DNA from: Metallyticus violacea
Lineage: Eukaryota; Arthropoda; Insecta; Mantodea; Metallyticidae
Direction of reading: 5' to 3'
Assembly: GCA_030762175.1 (NCBI GenBank)
Contig: CM060830.1
Span: forward strand, 52,941,501-53,005,500
Length of the DNA stretch: 64,000 nucleotides
Numbering within the stretch: position 1 is the first letter of the stretch; every line of letters begins with the position of its first letter. The notes beneath the pieces are model-generated. The model did not search any database and was not told the origin of the DNA. It saw only the letters and a program-made list of their open reading frames with translations. The translations under genes were made by a program, and so were the position numbers. Below are positions 1 through 12,374 of the stretch, in pieces.

Positions 1-930
1 TATTAATAAGGTGTTCCATAAGGCTCAGTGCTTGGTCCTATTTTATTTTTAATACGTATTGATGATACCAGCAGTTACATACATTCTGATGTTATATGAA
101 GACAATACTACAATATTTAACAGTCATAAGAATGTTGCTCTATTAAAGAATAAAATAAATTTAAATCTATCTGATTTAATGCTAAAGGACTAAAATTGAA
201 TGAAGACAAGACAAAATCATTGTTGTTCACTTTGTCACATATTGATATTAATACATCATTTAATATGTGGGGTACTTGACTCTAAACTAACTTTGGAGGA
301 TCATATTGAGCTTGCTTGTGTTAAATTATCTAAATTTTTATATCTGATGAAAAACTTGAAGACGATTCTTCCCTTATATATCTTAAAACATTGTATTATG
401 CCTATTTCAATAGCATATTAATATATGGTATCCTATTGTGGGGAAATAGTTCTCATGTTGACAAGGCTTTTAAACTGCAGAAAAGCTATCAAAATAATAC
501 CAAATCCTAGTTTTGTGGCACATTGTTGACCTCTTTTTATCAAAGAAAAAATATTCTTACTATTACATGTTTATATATATTTGAGTTATTGTTATTTGTT
601 ATAGACAATGTAAAATTCTTATAAAATAAGGAATAACCTGCATTTTTATAATACTAGACAGCAAAATATGTTTCAAGTTCTTTTTAGTAGATTAAGTAGA
701 AATCACAGAACTTTGAACTAATGGCTATTAAGACAGTCAATAAATTTCAATACCAGTTACTTGACAAAAGTAATTTATAAAATGTATCTCTAGTGGGCTC
801 ATTAACAAGGCTTTTATAATATGAATGAAATGTTTAACTCAGATATTCATTTACAATATTTTTTACGTGTTTCATAATTTTCACATGGTCTGTGCTCCCA
901 GACTGTATACAAATAAATAAATAAATAAAT
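1..930 (+). mobile_element. Non-LTR retrotransposon, jockey-like, 3' end (cut by window edge)
   Basis: Reading the plus strand across frames gives a degenerate reverse transcriptase: near base 10-50 a GVP.GSVLGPILF-type motif, then a damaged DD box near 100-120, then the thumb and C-terminal part (TLDSKLTLEDHIE near 270-310, LPLYIL near 370) and the tail through about 780. Several frameshifts and stops make it a relic. It ends in an (AAAT)n tail at 911-930, as jockey-type elements often do. The 5' part lies left of the window. The clade is judged from motif style only and could be another LINE of the jockey/CR1 group. Confidence 0.75.
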
Positions 931-1068
931 CAGTTTTGTGGTGCTCACTAAATATACAATATTAATTTAACTATGAATTGTTATTCATTTATTTTCCTTG
1001 TCTAATGACATAAATAAGTTATTTAAGGAATAACTTAATCACTGGGCCTATATATATGGAAAGGATAC

Positions 1069-1182
1069 AAGCTATGTAATGCTTTGTAAACTCATGATCA
1101 GATGGAAACTGCACTTGAAGAAATGTTTCTCTCCAAGCCTCAAACCATGGTACAGATGCCGGGACCTCAATGGTCTGTCCAC
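1069..1182 (-). CDS. TRAPPC8: TRAPPC8 coding exon 3
   Basis: 114 nt after a T-rich tract and CCCTAG acceptor. It encodes GQTIEVPASVPWFEAWRE and continues through SDHEFTKHYIA, then a split Cys codon. The acceptor is strong. The donor at 1067-1068 is inferred because similarity fades just beyond it. Confidence 0.82.
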
Positions 1183-2120
1183 CTAGGGAAAAAAAAAGTA
1201 AATAAGACATTTGTAGCAAATCCATAATCTTTTATGATACTAACTTGTGAAATATTTGCCAATGCTAAAGTTTCTGAAATATTCTTAATATTTTACTGTT
1301 AATCCAATGAGTGAATCTGTCATATTCCTTCTGATAAAAATCATAAGATTTTCTCTATAATAGCGACAATAGGCCTAAAATTTCTTGCAGTCTTTGTTAA
1401 TAACAACAGACAAGTAAACTAAATGATCTCCATTGATACATCAAATACATTAAAAGTAAATAGTGACTTCTGAGTGATTCACAGAAAATGGAATTAATAT
1501 TAATTTTATTATATTTTATTAATATTCTTTTATAATTCTAGTAAACAAAAAATTCCATATGAAACTTGTTTATAATTTTATTCAATAATATTGTTTCACT
1601 ATATTACAGTTTGTGAAAACAAAGCAAACTTCAATGGAGGGATCGAAACAATTAACCCTGCACTACAACAAATTATTCACAGATCACAAGCATTTAACAT
1701 TCTCTGAGATTCTATATGAGCACTAGAAGCAATAGCATGCAATAAATGCCCCCTCTTCTCAACAATAAACAAAACACAACAAATAATAAAAACACTCATC
1801 AATTTAAATAAGCCTATTCCTTTTCAATGGGTATCCTCACATGTAGCTCTAAATGGAAATGAAATAGCATATTTCCTAGTCAAAACAATTCTTTAAGGAT
1901 AGTTCACAAACAACAAATAACATAACACAGAAAAACATAAGATTCCTGGCTCAACAATAAAAACTAAACACGAAAAGAATCAATTGCAATCTCTTGGCTA
2001 AATAATGGCCACAGCTGCTTCAGCCCATCTTTATAAGATAAAAGATTTATCAAAGTAAGCATAATGTAATATGCAATCAACTATGCACAATTATGAACAA
2101 GTACCATCTACTGGAAGATC

Positions 2121-2151
<31 letters not shown>

Positions 2152-5100
2152 GCATAGTACTGAGATGCCAGATGACAAATGAAGCAAATCTTCAGCCAGT
2201 CATTAGAAAACAACCAATTTGTTTACAATGTTATACAATTATTGTATTCGTGAAAATTATAAAGCTCTCTTCGCTCATTTCTTAAACATGTACATGCAAT
2301 AGGTTAGGTTTATACGGTAGAATTCCCCATGTACTTATTTAAATAGCAATCTAACTGAACTTGGTCTGGGTTAAATACGACAAAGTGGTGAAAAATCTAA
2401 TACTGCCAGGAACCAAATTTAGGACCTAAGCACCTGAGTTATCAAGTTAACTGTCATTGGTTTTCAGTCAAGTATGGCATAAACTAATATCATAAAATGC
2501 TATTCTCAGTGTGAGCCAGAGGCTTATTTCTTATGTTATATCCTTGGATGACCTTATGAGTACAAAATTCAAGTATAGTTTTGACACATGTTATTCACCC
2601 TTCCTTTATTTCACCAACCAACAGACAAGTGGTCAGCTAGTCTAAAAAGGAGTTATCAGCATTCTTTTGGGTGAATGGAGCAATAATACAGATGAAATTG
2701 CAACTCCCAAAAGGATGATCATTTAAAAGCTTTTCCCATGATTGCCAGAGAAATAGAAGCTATACAAATTTGTTTCCTCCAAGACTGTATGCATGCTTAG
2801 GAATTTTTCAAGGAACATACTTTACATAGTTTCTCATCTTCCAACTTTATATTAGTTCTGCCCTTCTTAATTGCTATGTTATTTATTTTAGTGGTAGGAA
2901 TAAAACCTCAAATATGAGTATGTAACAGCCTTCCAACTGTAAAATTAACAACAGAGAAGGCTACATGAGATTAAAAGGAAACTACAGTGTAAAAATCAGT
3001 TTTAACATTTTGTATTGATGACCTAGATGAAAGGGAAGACCTTAAAACTTTGATGTCCAAGAGGGTTAAAGAAAACTAAACAAATGTAGAAGGAATAAGA
3101 ATAGAGTGTAAATTCCACTTCCAAGCCAGCATTTTACATATTATTTGACAACCTTGCACCATTAGTAACACCTATTAATAACAACTGCAAAATGCAGTAC
3201 CTTTACTAATACACTACAGCAATGAAACATCTTTATATATGGGTAATGTATAGCAGCACATTTTGCCTCTATAAGTCTACAAATTGAAAAAAAAAAAAAA
3301 AAAAATAGCATTCATAAACTTGATAATCATTGTACTAATTGCTATACTCTGTCTACCAAAAGCTGACATACACTGCTTACAAGCATTATATCCTTCTCTA
3401 TTTATACTGGGGTGGAATGACAAGAATAAGGCACTATGACTAGACATCAGCACAGGTGGGGGGAGTAAGGCATGTACAATGAAGCAAGCATCTATTAGTC
3501 TCACAATGGCCAGTCACAGTGCTTTATTATTGTACAACAGTTTCATACACAAAGTTATTATTGCTTGAAAAACCCTCTTACAGCTATTTATTTGTAATTT
3601 TATTTATAATTACCAAAATAACAGGCTGAACTGAGAAGATATTTTGTGAACTATTTACAAAGGAGGAGAAGTATGAAATTTGTGCTTTGGTCAACAAACA
3701 GTTGTGTTTTGACAATGCATCTCAGCTTTCGTTAAATACAGAATAGATGTTCCAGTGACATCAACAAGATTACCATGCTAGTCTCAAATGTACCAGTAAA
3801 TCAGCACTAGAATTAGGATTAATGTTAGCTTAAAACATTCCTTATGTGCAAGGATCTCTTTCAAATGAAAGAAAGCTGATTTTAGGAAGTCCCAGTTAAG
3901 TACTTTGGGAGAGATACACCCATGTTCACTGTCACTTTCTTAATTAGCAAGTTTCTTTGCTTCCAGTCTTTTGCTAATGCAGTTCATCTGCTTCTTCTTC
4001 TTTTTGGATAGTGTTTAATGCCTGTTTTTACTACTGAGGCACCACAGGTGGTGGACACTCATGATATATGAGAAGAAATGATAAATTGGGAAAGGATTTT
4101 TTTTAAAGGAAGAAAATGTTTCAGGCCTAAGGTTAGAATACCTTCCCGGCACTCATCATTTATGAGGATTGAGGAAAACCAGGAAAAAACCTCAGTCAGG
4201 GAGGATGGTCCTGGTGAGAATCCAACCCTAGATATCCTGCTCATAGTCCTCCCCTTAACGACCTTGGCCAACCATGGCAGTCATCATTTACTGCATGATG
4301 ATCTTCATTTTGTCTGACCAGCAAGTCATCAGGCATCCTGAATTTATTTTGCTGATTCTAGGGTTCCAAGCTGTAATTCTGTGATGACAGCATCTTGAAG
4401 TCTTTTCTTTCCTTATTTTATTTTTGGCATACTTCTGTTTGTCCATAACACTCCATGTTTGATCCACATAGAGTTGAGAGGGGGAGGATGTACATTTTCA
4501 TATTGTGTGATCTATTCTAAAGTAAGAATTTCAGTTTTCAATAATATAGCATGATATCTTTTTAGCAGATGCATTGTTGAATGATATAGTATTGCCTAAA
4601 AAGGTTACTTCATGTTATTGACTGTTACATCTGCTAAATTGTTGGTCAGTAGTTTAGTTTTCTTGATTAATATGCAGTTCTGCTTTATTGCCATGGAATT
4701 TAATTCTTCCAGATTTACTTTTATGGGAGTAGGGGCTACAAGTACAATATCATCCACAAATTGGAGAACTGAAAAGTTTTCTTCTATCATATATTTATGC
4801 TATATTTAACTTAATTTTTTCTAGATAAATCTTTCAAAAGACATGAACATTTTTGGAAATATTGTATGTCCCTGTCTTTTACTTCTTTTTAGTTTAAATT
4901 CTCTTCCTTGTTTATCCAATTGAATTTTAGCTATAGAATTTAAATACATTTTTGCTGAAATTGAATGTAGTTTTCTTCTGTGCCTTGGTTTATTAAGGCT
5001 TTCAATAATGGTACATGCTCAACTGTGTCAAATGCTTTGGTAAAAAGGGCTGTCCCTAAAGATTTTGTTCGTATGGCTTACTTTTCTTTCTTTCAAAGCA

Positions 5101-5683
5101 TTTTTAGGTATGGCTTAGTGTATTGGGTAGTAATCCAAGGATAGCAGAAGTGCTAAAAATTAAAAAAAAAAGTTATTAGAATATTAACAAACTCTAAGAA
5201 AACTGAACATTGTAAGCCACTATTTGTAGATCTAGAAATTCTTACAGTTATTAATTTATATTTATAATTTTTTGGTACATACTAAAGAGAATTTGCAAAT
5301 TTATAATGTTAGGGGTGAAATACATACATATAACACATGTAACAGGAACAGAGTAGATATGCCATATCATAGGTTGCAGAAGACCTCTGGATATTACAAA
5401 ATAACAGGAATAAAACTTTTCAATTCACTTCCTTTAGAATAAAGTGCTGTAAATATTCAGCTATTCAAAGAGAGAGTATATAAATGGTTAATTAAACATC
5501 CTTGCTACAGCATACAAGAATTTGAAGTAGAAAATAACAGTAATATGAAATAACAAAAGTTACAATGTATATAATGTAAATAAGCTGTTACTCTTCATCC
5601 ATAGACTTTAGGCCTCTTTCTCCTTTTTTTTTTCTTTTGAGAAAGTCTACTGTAATTAATGTAATTACCAATGGTGAATAAAC

Positions 5684-5719
<36 letters not shown>

Positions 5720-8700
5720 CCACAAATACTATTTATATTTCCTGCTTGAATTCTTGTGCATTCTCTATGACTCGAGTCATTGCTTGCATGTGCTGGTGAA
5801 TTAACCCATTCAAAAACCAGCTTGTTCTGCTAATTGATTCTTCTCCAGATTTTGATTAATTATTTACAACATATTTTGTAGATATTTGAAATTAAACTAA
5901 CTGGACAATAGTTGCTTATATCATCTTGTGTAACAGCAGGATGATTCTGTTGCCACTCTTCTGGAATATCTCTGTCAATGAATCCATGAGCTCTTCTCCC
6001 TCCATTTTAAAATATTTAATGTTGATTTTATATTCCCCTGGAGACTTTCCTATTTTTGCTTCTTTTATTGTGACCCTAGCTTCATTTTTCAATATTAGAG
6101 GGAACATTAAGGTGCCTAATATTCGTTTTGTCTATTGATTGAGATAGTTTATGTCTCGGTTAGGCTGTGTGCTTTTATAAAGCTCTTTATAATATGTTGT
6201 GGCACTTGCTACTATTTTTTTCCTAAAAGAAATATTCTTTTCCATTTTTGTTAGTAATTACTTGATCAGAAATTTTCCTTATCCTAAATAACCTAATATT
6301 TTCTTTATAGATTTGGTCCTTTTCATTTCTTCCTCTATAACATTTATTTTGTATTTGCATTACATCCTCCAATCTTATTATTTGGAAGTTCTGCATAACT
6401 GATTGGTGTAGGTACTGTACTGTACAATATTGTTGCTCAATTAGATCAGCATAAAAATGTCTGCAAAGTTAGCACAAGGTACATCAGCACATTCTGTTAG
6501 AAAACTGCTAAAATTTCACATTTGGGGAAAGAGAAATTTATCTTCATCATCTATGAAAAAGGCAAGCACATTTCAGTATAAAATTTAATATAATCAGGAA
6601 TCAATACAGTGAAAATTAGTACAAAATCTCCAGTAGATAAAATATTTTAAAATGCTTAAAAACACTTCCGTGGCTTCACTTCCAATGAACAAGGAAGCAA
6701 TCTGAGTTAAAAACATTTAAAATATTGATACAATGATAAAACACTCTTAACGTTTCACTCTGAAAATTTTAAAAATTCAGAACATGTTTCGTGAGACCTT
6801 TGCTCACATTGTCAACTGTCGACCGACAGACAGTTGTCAGAAAGTTGACAATGTGAGCAAACTTACAAAACATGTCCTGAATTTTTAAATTTTGAGAGTA
6901 AAATGTTAAGAGTGTTTTATCATTGTATCAATATTTTAACGTTTTTAACTCAGACTGCTTCCTTGTTCCATTGTGGTTGAAAATTGTAGGATGGATTGAT
7001 TATGTAGTGTAAGTATTTACTTTTTTTATATGTCATGCAAGTAATTGATTTTATGCCATCTATAATTGGATAATCAAGTTACATAAGATGTATACAATTT
7101 AGTGACTGAAGTATAGATCAGAAGAAGGAAAATAAATGAAGTAACAAAAAAGTGATTTATAATTCTTTTGTATATTTGAATTGTGCAATTTTTATGGATT
7201 TTGATAATTTATATAATAGACAACCAACCACTAAACAGTGTAAGCAGGATTAAATACCCATGTATTACCTCACAATTCAAGGAGCCACCTATAAATCCCA
7301 CAATAAAGAAAGAGTAGTAGCAATTATAATACAATGAACAAAATAAAATAGTTTTTAAGAAGTTTCCCACAAATGGCAATAAAACTTTTTAAAATTAAAC
7401 TAACACAAATAATACATTGTTTATAGACCATGCTCATGCACTATTAACAAAAAGCAATTTGAGAGACATCCAGAAACAAAGGCAATATTCCAAAAATGGA
7501 CACTTGGGCATTCCAAATTGGCTCCATCTATAAAGGCCTGCAGAGATTATGCTGCATAGGAACTTTCCAACTACAACCGCTTCTGCCATACACACAAACA
7601 TTGCTTTCAAGAACAAGAGAGAAAAGACAGAAGTTTTGACCACATTTTAGGCCACAAATGCCTTATCAGATTGGACTGAAAGGAAGTTGGGCTATCTCAT
7701 GATTTAACAGCCTTGATTTTTTTCAGTGGAGAAAACTGAAGGACATAGTACACAAGCATATGCCAACTACACCACAAGACACAGCCACGGGTGGCCGAGG
7801 CTGTTAAGGCACGAACTCATGAGCGGCAGGTCTGGGGTTCAATTCTGCCAGGACTGTCCTCCCTGACAGATTTTTTTCCAAGTTTTCCTCAGTCCTCATA
7901 AATGGCAAATGCTGGAGAGGTACCCTAAACTTAGGCCTGGAATGTTTCCTTAAAAAATAATCCTTTACCAATTTATCACTTCATCTCATGTATCATCAGC
8001 GCCCACTGCCTGTGGTACCTCAGTAGTAAAAACAGGCATTAAACCATTCAAAAAAAAAAAAAATTACACCACAAGACATGCAGCATTGTATAACAGCAAA
8101 TTGCTGTGCTATTTATTCTGAAATACTAAATAATGTACAGTAATTCCTGCATCAAAGACTGGATGCTTGTGTTACAAAAAACAGTCGCCATTTTGAACAT
8201 CTGTGAGCCAGACACATTTCCTAGACTTATGGTAAAAGGGTGAAATAATTTAAGGTCATTCTTTTTGAAAGAAAACAAAAGATATTAAACAACTGAAAAT
8301 CTGCTTCAATTTACTTGCTTTTAATGGATAAATATTTAAAAATTGATTACTTGTAAACTATTCGCATTAGAAACATATACTAAAAACTTTATTATTATTA
8401 TAATTTTATTTCATTTAGTTTCTGGTACACTAATTACTATTGTTGCATTAAATAAACATAACTTTATGCTGTATTTAGTAATTTTTTCTGAATAGTATAC
8501 ATTTCTGTTTAGTATAGGTTACATTTGTGGACCCTTACGTACTTACAATATAAAAATAGTTCATTAATATCAACTACCACATTTACATATCTGATTCAAA
8601 ATGATTTGAATACGTTTTCTGGATTGAAAATGTGCATGTACACAGGGATCCAAAAACCAAGTTGAACCTACTAAAAGCTGGGAATGAAATGGAATTCAAT

Positions 8701-9989
8701 CCAAAATTGAGATCATGTAAACAGGGATCTTATGAAGAACAAATTGAGTATGCTCATGTGCATTAATGTAGTCATTTTATCACATAAAATTGATGCTCAT
8801 TTCACATTTGCCCCAAAATCTTTCTTTCCAAATTTTACATCTTAACTAACAATTAATTTGTTGTAAAATAGGTTATCCAACACAAAAAATAAAGTAAATT
8901 AGGTTTACCAACATAAAAACTTATGTAGAAATCTGTAACAGGTTTTTCAACATGGATTGAAAAACATTATGTAAACATGGATAACGCAGAGTTTGAGTTC
9001 AATCTGGGAAGTGTTTTTAAATAAATTTTAGTTCGACATGTAAACAGTGTAAATGAAAGTATAGAAGATATTTAGGTAGTAGCTTTAACTGCCTCATCCT
9101 GTATATTATACAGTTATAAACACAGCTCACATTTTATTGTACCTTTGATTTTCTTTGTGTAATCTACAGCATTAACACATGGCTATATGGTGCACAATTT
9201 GCATATTTCCTATACCACAAATGATAAAAAAATTTGGGATGCATGACAATTATACTCTTAACCAAATCATGCACATTTTGTACATGTTGAACAATGGCAT
9301 GCAGTCTAATTCATGATGAACCCTTAAATTTGGAACTAATTTACAAAGACTGAATAACAGCTATTGTTAACTGCACTAGGGTATTTTCTGCAATTGTGAA
9401 AAATTCATTGTGCATCACTTTGATTGAAAATTAAGCTCTGATTACATTAAATCCATTTTGATTTTTTATGGGGGGAGGATATTGAGTACAACTATGAAGA
9501 CTAATTAAATATCAATTAAAAGCTTAAATAAACACACACCTATTTGCAGGGCGGTGCTTCTTTCATTCCAAGACATGCTGACTGATTCATTGAGAAACTT
9601 TCTGGCTAATGTAGGCTGTGGTGGTCTTGAATTGACATCTAACATAGTGATGCGCAGATTTCTTACAGTTACCAGTGTACCAGATGGCTCACGGAAATGT
9701 GCTGCAAAACAAACTTGAATAAATAGTATAAGTGCTTACATCTGTCGCACAATACACTTTTAAGCATGCTGAAATGCCTATATGCCGCTATTCAAAACTA
9801 AGCTAATACATAACCAAAACTTGTAAACTAACCTTCCGTGTTCAACTTGCAAAACGGTTGAATCATTTCAATAAATGAAAGATTATTTTTTTGACATGTT
9901 TGATCCACCAAAGAACTGCACATCACTGCTACCATGGGCGAAAATGCATTCTGAATAAATTCATGGGGTGTTAATTTGCACTGTGCCAT
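1069..9989 (-). CDS. TRAPPC8: TRAPPC8 (TRAPP complex subunit 8), first three coding exons
   Basis: TRAPPC8 is a subunit of the TRAPPIII tethering complex that acts on Rab1 in ER-Golgi and autophagy traffic. Three exons, read right to left: 9833-9989, 9540-9701, 1069-1182. All junctions are GT-AG and all are phase 1, giving about 144 residues. The start is the ATG at 9989 (MAQCKLTPHEF), matching the conserved MAQC opening of animal TRAPPC8; an in-frame stop lies upstream. Later matches are LSFIEMIQPF, HFREPSG..VTVRNLRI, PWFEAWRETFLQ and SDHEFTKHYIAC. The vertebrate protein is about 1,430 residues, so roughly a tenth is visible; the rest is left of base 1. Intron 1 is 131 bp; intron 2 is 8.4 kb and full of transposons. 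The donor of the third exon (GTATCC) is weak and is chosen from where similarity ends. Confidence 0.9.
1183..4010. other. TRAPPC8 intron 2, 5'-distal part: no gene seen
   Basis: AT-rich intron sequence. Apart from a (CAA)n microsatellite near 2120-2151 and a poly-A run near 3287-3305, I see no recognisable coding or mobile sequence. Confidence 0.6.
2120..2151. repeat. (CAA)n microsatellite
   Basis: About ten uninterrupted CAA units inside TRAPPC8 intron 2. Confidence 0.95.
4011..4277 (-). mobile_element. SINE family II copy (tRNA-Ser/Leu-like head)
   Basis: Reverse-complement copy of the SINE at 7782-8064: tail text at the left (GCCTGTTTTTACTACTGAGG...), head at the right (CCTTGGCCA matching TGGCCGAGG). 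Diverged and without a clear poly-A. Two overlapping ORFs of about 70 codons here are products of the repeat. Confidence 0.85.
5055..5716 (+). mobile_element. Jockey-like non-LTR 3' fragment nested in the RTE relic
   Basis: Plus-strand RT C-terminal text (VRMAYFSFFQSIFRYGL near 5070-5120, EHCKPLFVDLEILT near 5205-5245, YHRLQKTSGYYKITGIKLFNSLP near 5360-5430) followed by an (ATT)n tail at about 5684-5715. It separates the VD and KAFD parts of the host RTE motif. A short TGTCC is present on both sides and may be a target duplication. Intact reading is lost by stops. Confidence 0.78.
5684..5715. repeat. (ATT)n tail/microsatellite
   Basis: About ten ATT units at the 3' end of the nested jockey-like fragment; probably its tail. 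Confidence 0.9.
6675..6980. mobile_element. Palindromic PLE remnant with two hammerhead-like motifs
   Basis: About 305 bp imperfect palindrome centred near 6826: the left arm from CCAATGAACAAGG is the reverse complement of the right arm ending CCTTGTTCCATTG. Each arm keeps the layout of the other PLE ends in this window: GAAAC-AT-GTT-CTG on the minus strand (6778-6790) and AAAAC-AT-GTC-CTG on the plus strand (6867-6879), each preceded by a stem-loop (GTGAG...CTCAC in the left arm). The CTGANGA box has decayed to TTGACAA in both arms. No clear target duplication. Confidence 0.7.
7640..8290. repeat. Dispersed repeat R1, copy 1 (interrupted by a SINE)
   Basis: Sequence on both sides of the SINE at 7782-8064 matches 11740-11960: GAAAACT.GAGGA.ATAGT, then GCAGCATxxATAACAGCA, then CATCAAAGACTGGA and GATxxxTTTTCCTA. 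R1 is an older repeat of unknown type; no convincing protein. Confidence 0.65.
7782..8064 (+). mobile_element. SINE family II, full copy with 14-bp target duplication
   Basis: The best copy of this family. The head looks like a class II tRNA (A-box text TGGCCGAGGCTGTTAAGG, B-box text GGGTTCAATTC), so it is Ser/Leu-like. The body ends ACCATTCA followed by 13 or more A. It is flanked by perfect 14-bp duplications TACACCACAAGACA at 7768-7781 and 8065-8078. This supports LINE-driven insertion and rules out a plain tRNA gene. Other copies are at 4011-4277, 27579-27822 and 38668-38870. Confidence 0.92.
8620..9045. repeat. Low-copy motif cluster around CATGTAAACA
   Basis: Variants of CATGTAAACAGGGAT occur near 8632, 8715, 8968 and 9038 with related text around TTCAATC. 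This could be an old MITE or several decayed ends. No TIR or duplication could be fixed. Confidence 0.35.
9540..9701 (-). CDS. TRAPPC8: TRAPPC8 coding exon 2
   Basis: 162 nt between a TTTTGCAG acceptor and an ATAG|GTGTG donor, phase 1 on both sides. It encodes the segment beginning HFREPSGTLVTVRNLRI, alignable with the VHMRDPNNQLHVIKNLKI region of the vertebrate protein. Confidence 0.88.
9833..9989 (-). CDS. TRAPPC8: TRAPPC8 coding exon 1
   Basis: 157 nt from ATG to a GAAG|GTTAG donor, ending in phase 1. Encodes 52 residues plus the first base of the next codon. A GTG further upstream at 10022 stays in frame but the conserved protein starts at the ATG. Confidence 0.9.
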
Positions 9990-10129
9990 TATGATTTTTA
10001 CGTTTTCTTCACAAAACTGCACTTCCTATTAAACTGGAGTAAAAAAGTGGATTCTTAATTAGCCATAAAATACTACAATAAAAAATTCGATGCTAGGTCA
10101 TGTTTACTGCTTAATTTTTTAATTTAATG

Positions 10130-10350
10130 ATTATCTCTCTCTGCGGATTCTCACATTCGACGCCATGTTTACATCTCAGCTGTTCGCAATTGGGCTCCGA
10201 TAAGCAATTAACGTGTTGAAGAATACGGCAAGGAATTACAAACTTAATCGCTTTAACCCACAGGTTGCGATATACTTCGATGAGGTAAAATTATAACTGT
10301 ATCGTAATATTTAGCCGTGTTTCTATGCTTTAAAAGAAATTGGTTATGAG
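10130..10350 (-). promoter_or_regulatory. Likely 5' region of TRAPPC8
   Basis: A short stretch with far more CG dinucleotides than its surroundings, 150-350 bp upstream of the TRAPPC8 ATG. Likely promoter or 5' UTR by position and composition only; no core promoter motif was assigned. Confidence 0.4.
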
Positions 10351-10359
10351 AGAAAGAGG

Positions 10360-11735
10360 TTAGGTGCAGTACATGTTTTCTTTCACAATAGTTGTCATAC
10401 GTTTATTCCATGATTTGTCTATTTGTCTAATTGATGGACAGCAGGTTTTTAAGATTTTGTTTAAGTTTTAGTTCTCCCTAATGAAAATAGACAGCATTAT
10501 ATGTACAAGCAAATCTCTTGCCAACTGCTGCACACGCTAGGCGTAAAAATTCAAAACACGTGACTGGCCTTACCATCCTTTAAATGTCATTGCTGTCAGT
10601 AATCAGTGACCTCTTAGAATTTCTGCACTTTTATTTTTCTCACACAACAACCCAGCAGTCTGTACTTTTATTGTGTTAACTAATTGGATTGTAAGCACTG
10701 TTTTTTTGACGTGTTCTATATCCTTTCGAAAAATAAATACACCAATAAACAAACAAATTAAGCTAATAGGAATGTTCCATACTATTATGTATTTTTTTAT
10801 TTGTATTTGAGACAACATATAACAAATAATGATAAATGCATATATATTTGTTACATGCTTTTCTTAGCCAGAAATCATAAACGCAATTCATTTTTGGCAC
10901 TGCAAGCTAGAATAGTTGAAATTTTCAGGTAAAGAGAGGAACTATGTCTTTTATTTGCTTGTCAAATTCATTTGCTCATGTCAAATTACAGGATTAAAAC
11001 TTAATTATGAATTTAGTTCTGACAAAATTGCCTTACAAATTAAAATAAAGATTATACAACTACTCTCAGTGTACAGAAAGTAACTATGCTTTTGGCCAAC
11101 ATATTTTTTCATAGATGTTAATGTTATATGTTAATCACTACCCAAAAATTAATTTACAGAATAAAAGGTGCATTGCAATAGAAAGGCTAGCTTTCACTTG
11201 CTTATAAACACAAAGTTTTTTAAAGTAATATTTTGATAACGCTACCTAGCATTCGAACTTTAAGGTAAATCATATTTTCTTTGTAGGTATTTTTGCTTAA
11301 TATTTAATTCATTTCTTATTCTTGCAAATTATCTTGCATGCAAGATATAATTTATTTATTTAATATTATGGAACCTCTTAAATTACTCATACCTATCATT
11401 TGTTAAAATGGAAAAATATAAATTTTAATGCTTCTACACACTGGATCAAAAGAATAATCACCATTGTTTCTCCCGTTTCTGCGTCTCTGGTTCATCAGCT
11501 AATGGAAGTTCTAACAGCAAAACAAAGGTTCAGAATTGTTTCTTGTTGCACAAAACCAGCAAAATATTTTTTTTCCCTATAAATATAATACTTAAATGGA
11601 TGGGACAACTAGAGTCCAAGGACCTTTGCTTCTTTTTTTTCTTCAATGCATCCTTTACATCCTCTGCTTATGTAATAGATAAGTAGGATGACTGGAATAC
11701 TTGAACATGAGAAATTTGGACACCCTTTGGTTTAT
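10360..11735. other. Intergenic stretch: no gene seen
   Basis: AT-rich sequence between TRAPPC8 and dNK with only short open frames (60-71 codons), none resembling a known protein. Confidence 0.55.
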
Positions 11736-11739
11736 TTCT

Positions 11740-11960
11740 ATGGGGAAAACTAGAGGATATAGTCTAACCACAAGAGGTTGTTATGCAGCATAACAGCATT
11801 TTGCAATATTATTTCTTAATAATGTGCAACCATCCATGCATCAAAGACTGGAAACATGTTACAGCAAATGATCCCCATTTTCAACATACCAGATGTATTT
11901 TCCTAAACTAATGGTCAGAGGGTAAGATAACTTCAAATAATTCATTTGAAGGAAATCAAA
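11740..11960. repeat. Dispersed repeat R1, copy 2 (no SINE)
   Basis: Aligns with 7720-7781 joined to 8079-8240. It lacks the SINE, so it shows what the R1 sequence looks like at an empty site (ACCACAAGAGGTTGTTATGCAGCAT). Confidence 0.65.
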
Positions 11961-12374
11961 AGACTGAGAAACAATTGTACACCATGTTTCACATCTTGAA
12001 ACTTTGCTTGATAAAACATAATCTACAGTCTACAAAATAAAATAGAGCTTGTGATGGAGGTATGCTTTATTTTTTTTCATTATTGCCATTTTAGAATGCA
12101 TTGAGCTCAGTTTGCTTTATTTTATTACAGTCAAATATAAAAAGCTTAATTTATGATGACCTAAAAAGTATAATACAAAATAACACATTTAATTCATGTA
12201 ACATAAGCCACTTAAGAGAAATGCACTATTAAGTACGAAAAGAGGAGACAGTCCAGTAAATGTCTATGTACAAATAATAACATTAGCAATAATTGTACTA
12301 CCTAATGATTAATAAAATTAAATCATATTAAGTACTGTAAACAAGCTCAAGAGCATAAAATGAGATTCCCTCCC

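Larger units (their letters stand above)
4470..6430 (-). mobile_element. RTE-like non-LTR retrotransposon relic, interrupted
   Basis: The minus strand reads from about 6420 down to 4480 as a degenerate RT polyprotein. In order: YYKELYKS near 6200; IKEAKIGKSPGEYKINIKYF near 6000-6090; NQNLEKNQLAEQAGF near 5830; VFVDI near 5720; then, beyond an inserted element, TKAFDTVEHVPLL near 5000-5040; KRSKRQGH near 4870; and the palm box QFVDDIVLVAPTP near 4730-4760. That is the motif order of RTE/BovB-type reverse transcriptases. Many frameshifts and stops. It lies antisense to dNK and sense to TRAPPC8, within TRAPPC8 intron 2. Confidence 0.8.

Noticed and set aside
7785..7858. Possible tRNA-Ser/Leu gene
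   Set aside because: Head of SINE family II with tail and 14-bp duplication.
10603..10818. 71-codon minus frame with a hydrophobic segment (ISLICLFIGVFIF)
   Set aside because: Could be a short membrane peptide, but no homology, no splice context and AT-rich composition; chance is likely.
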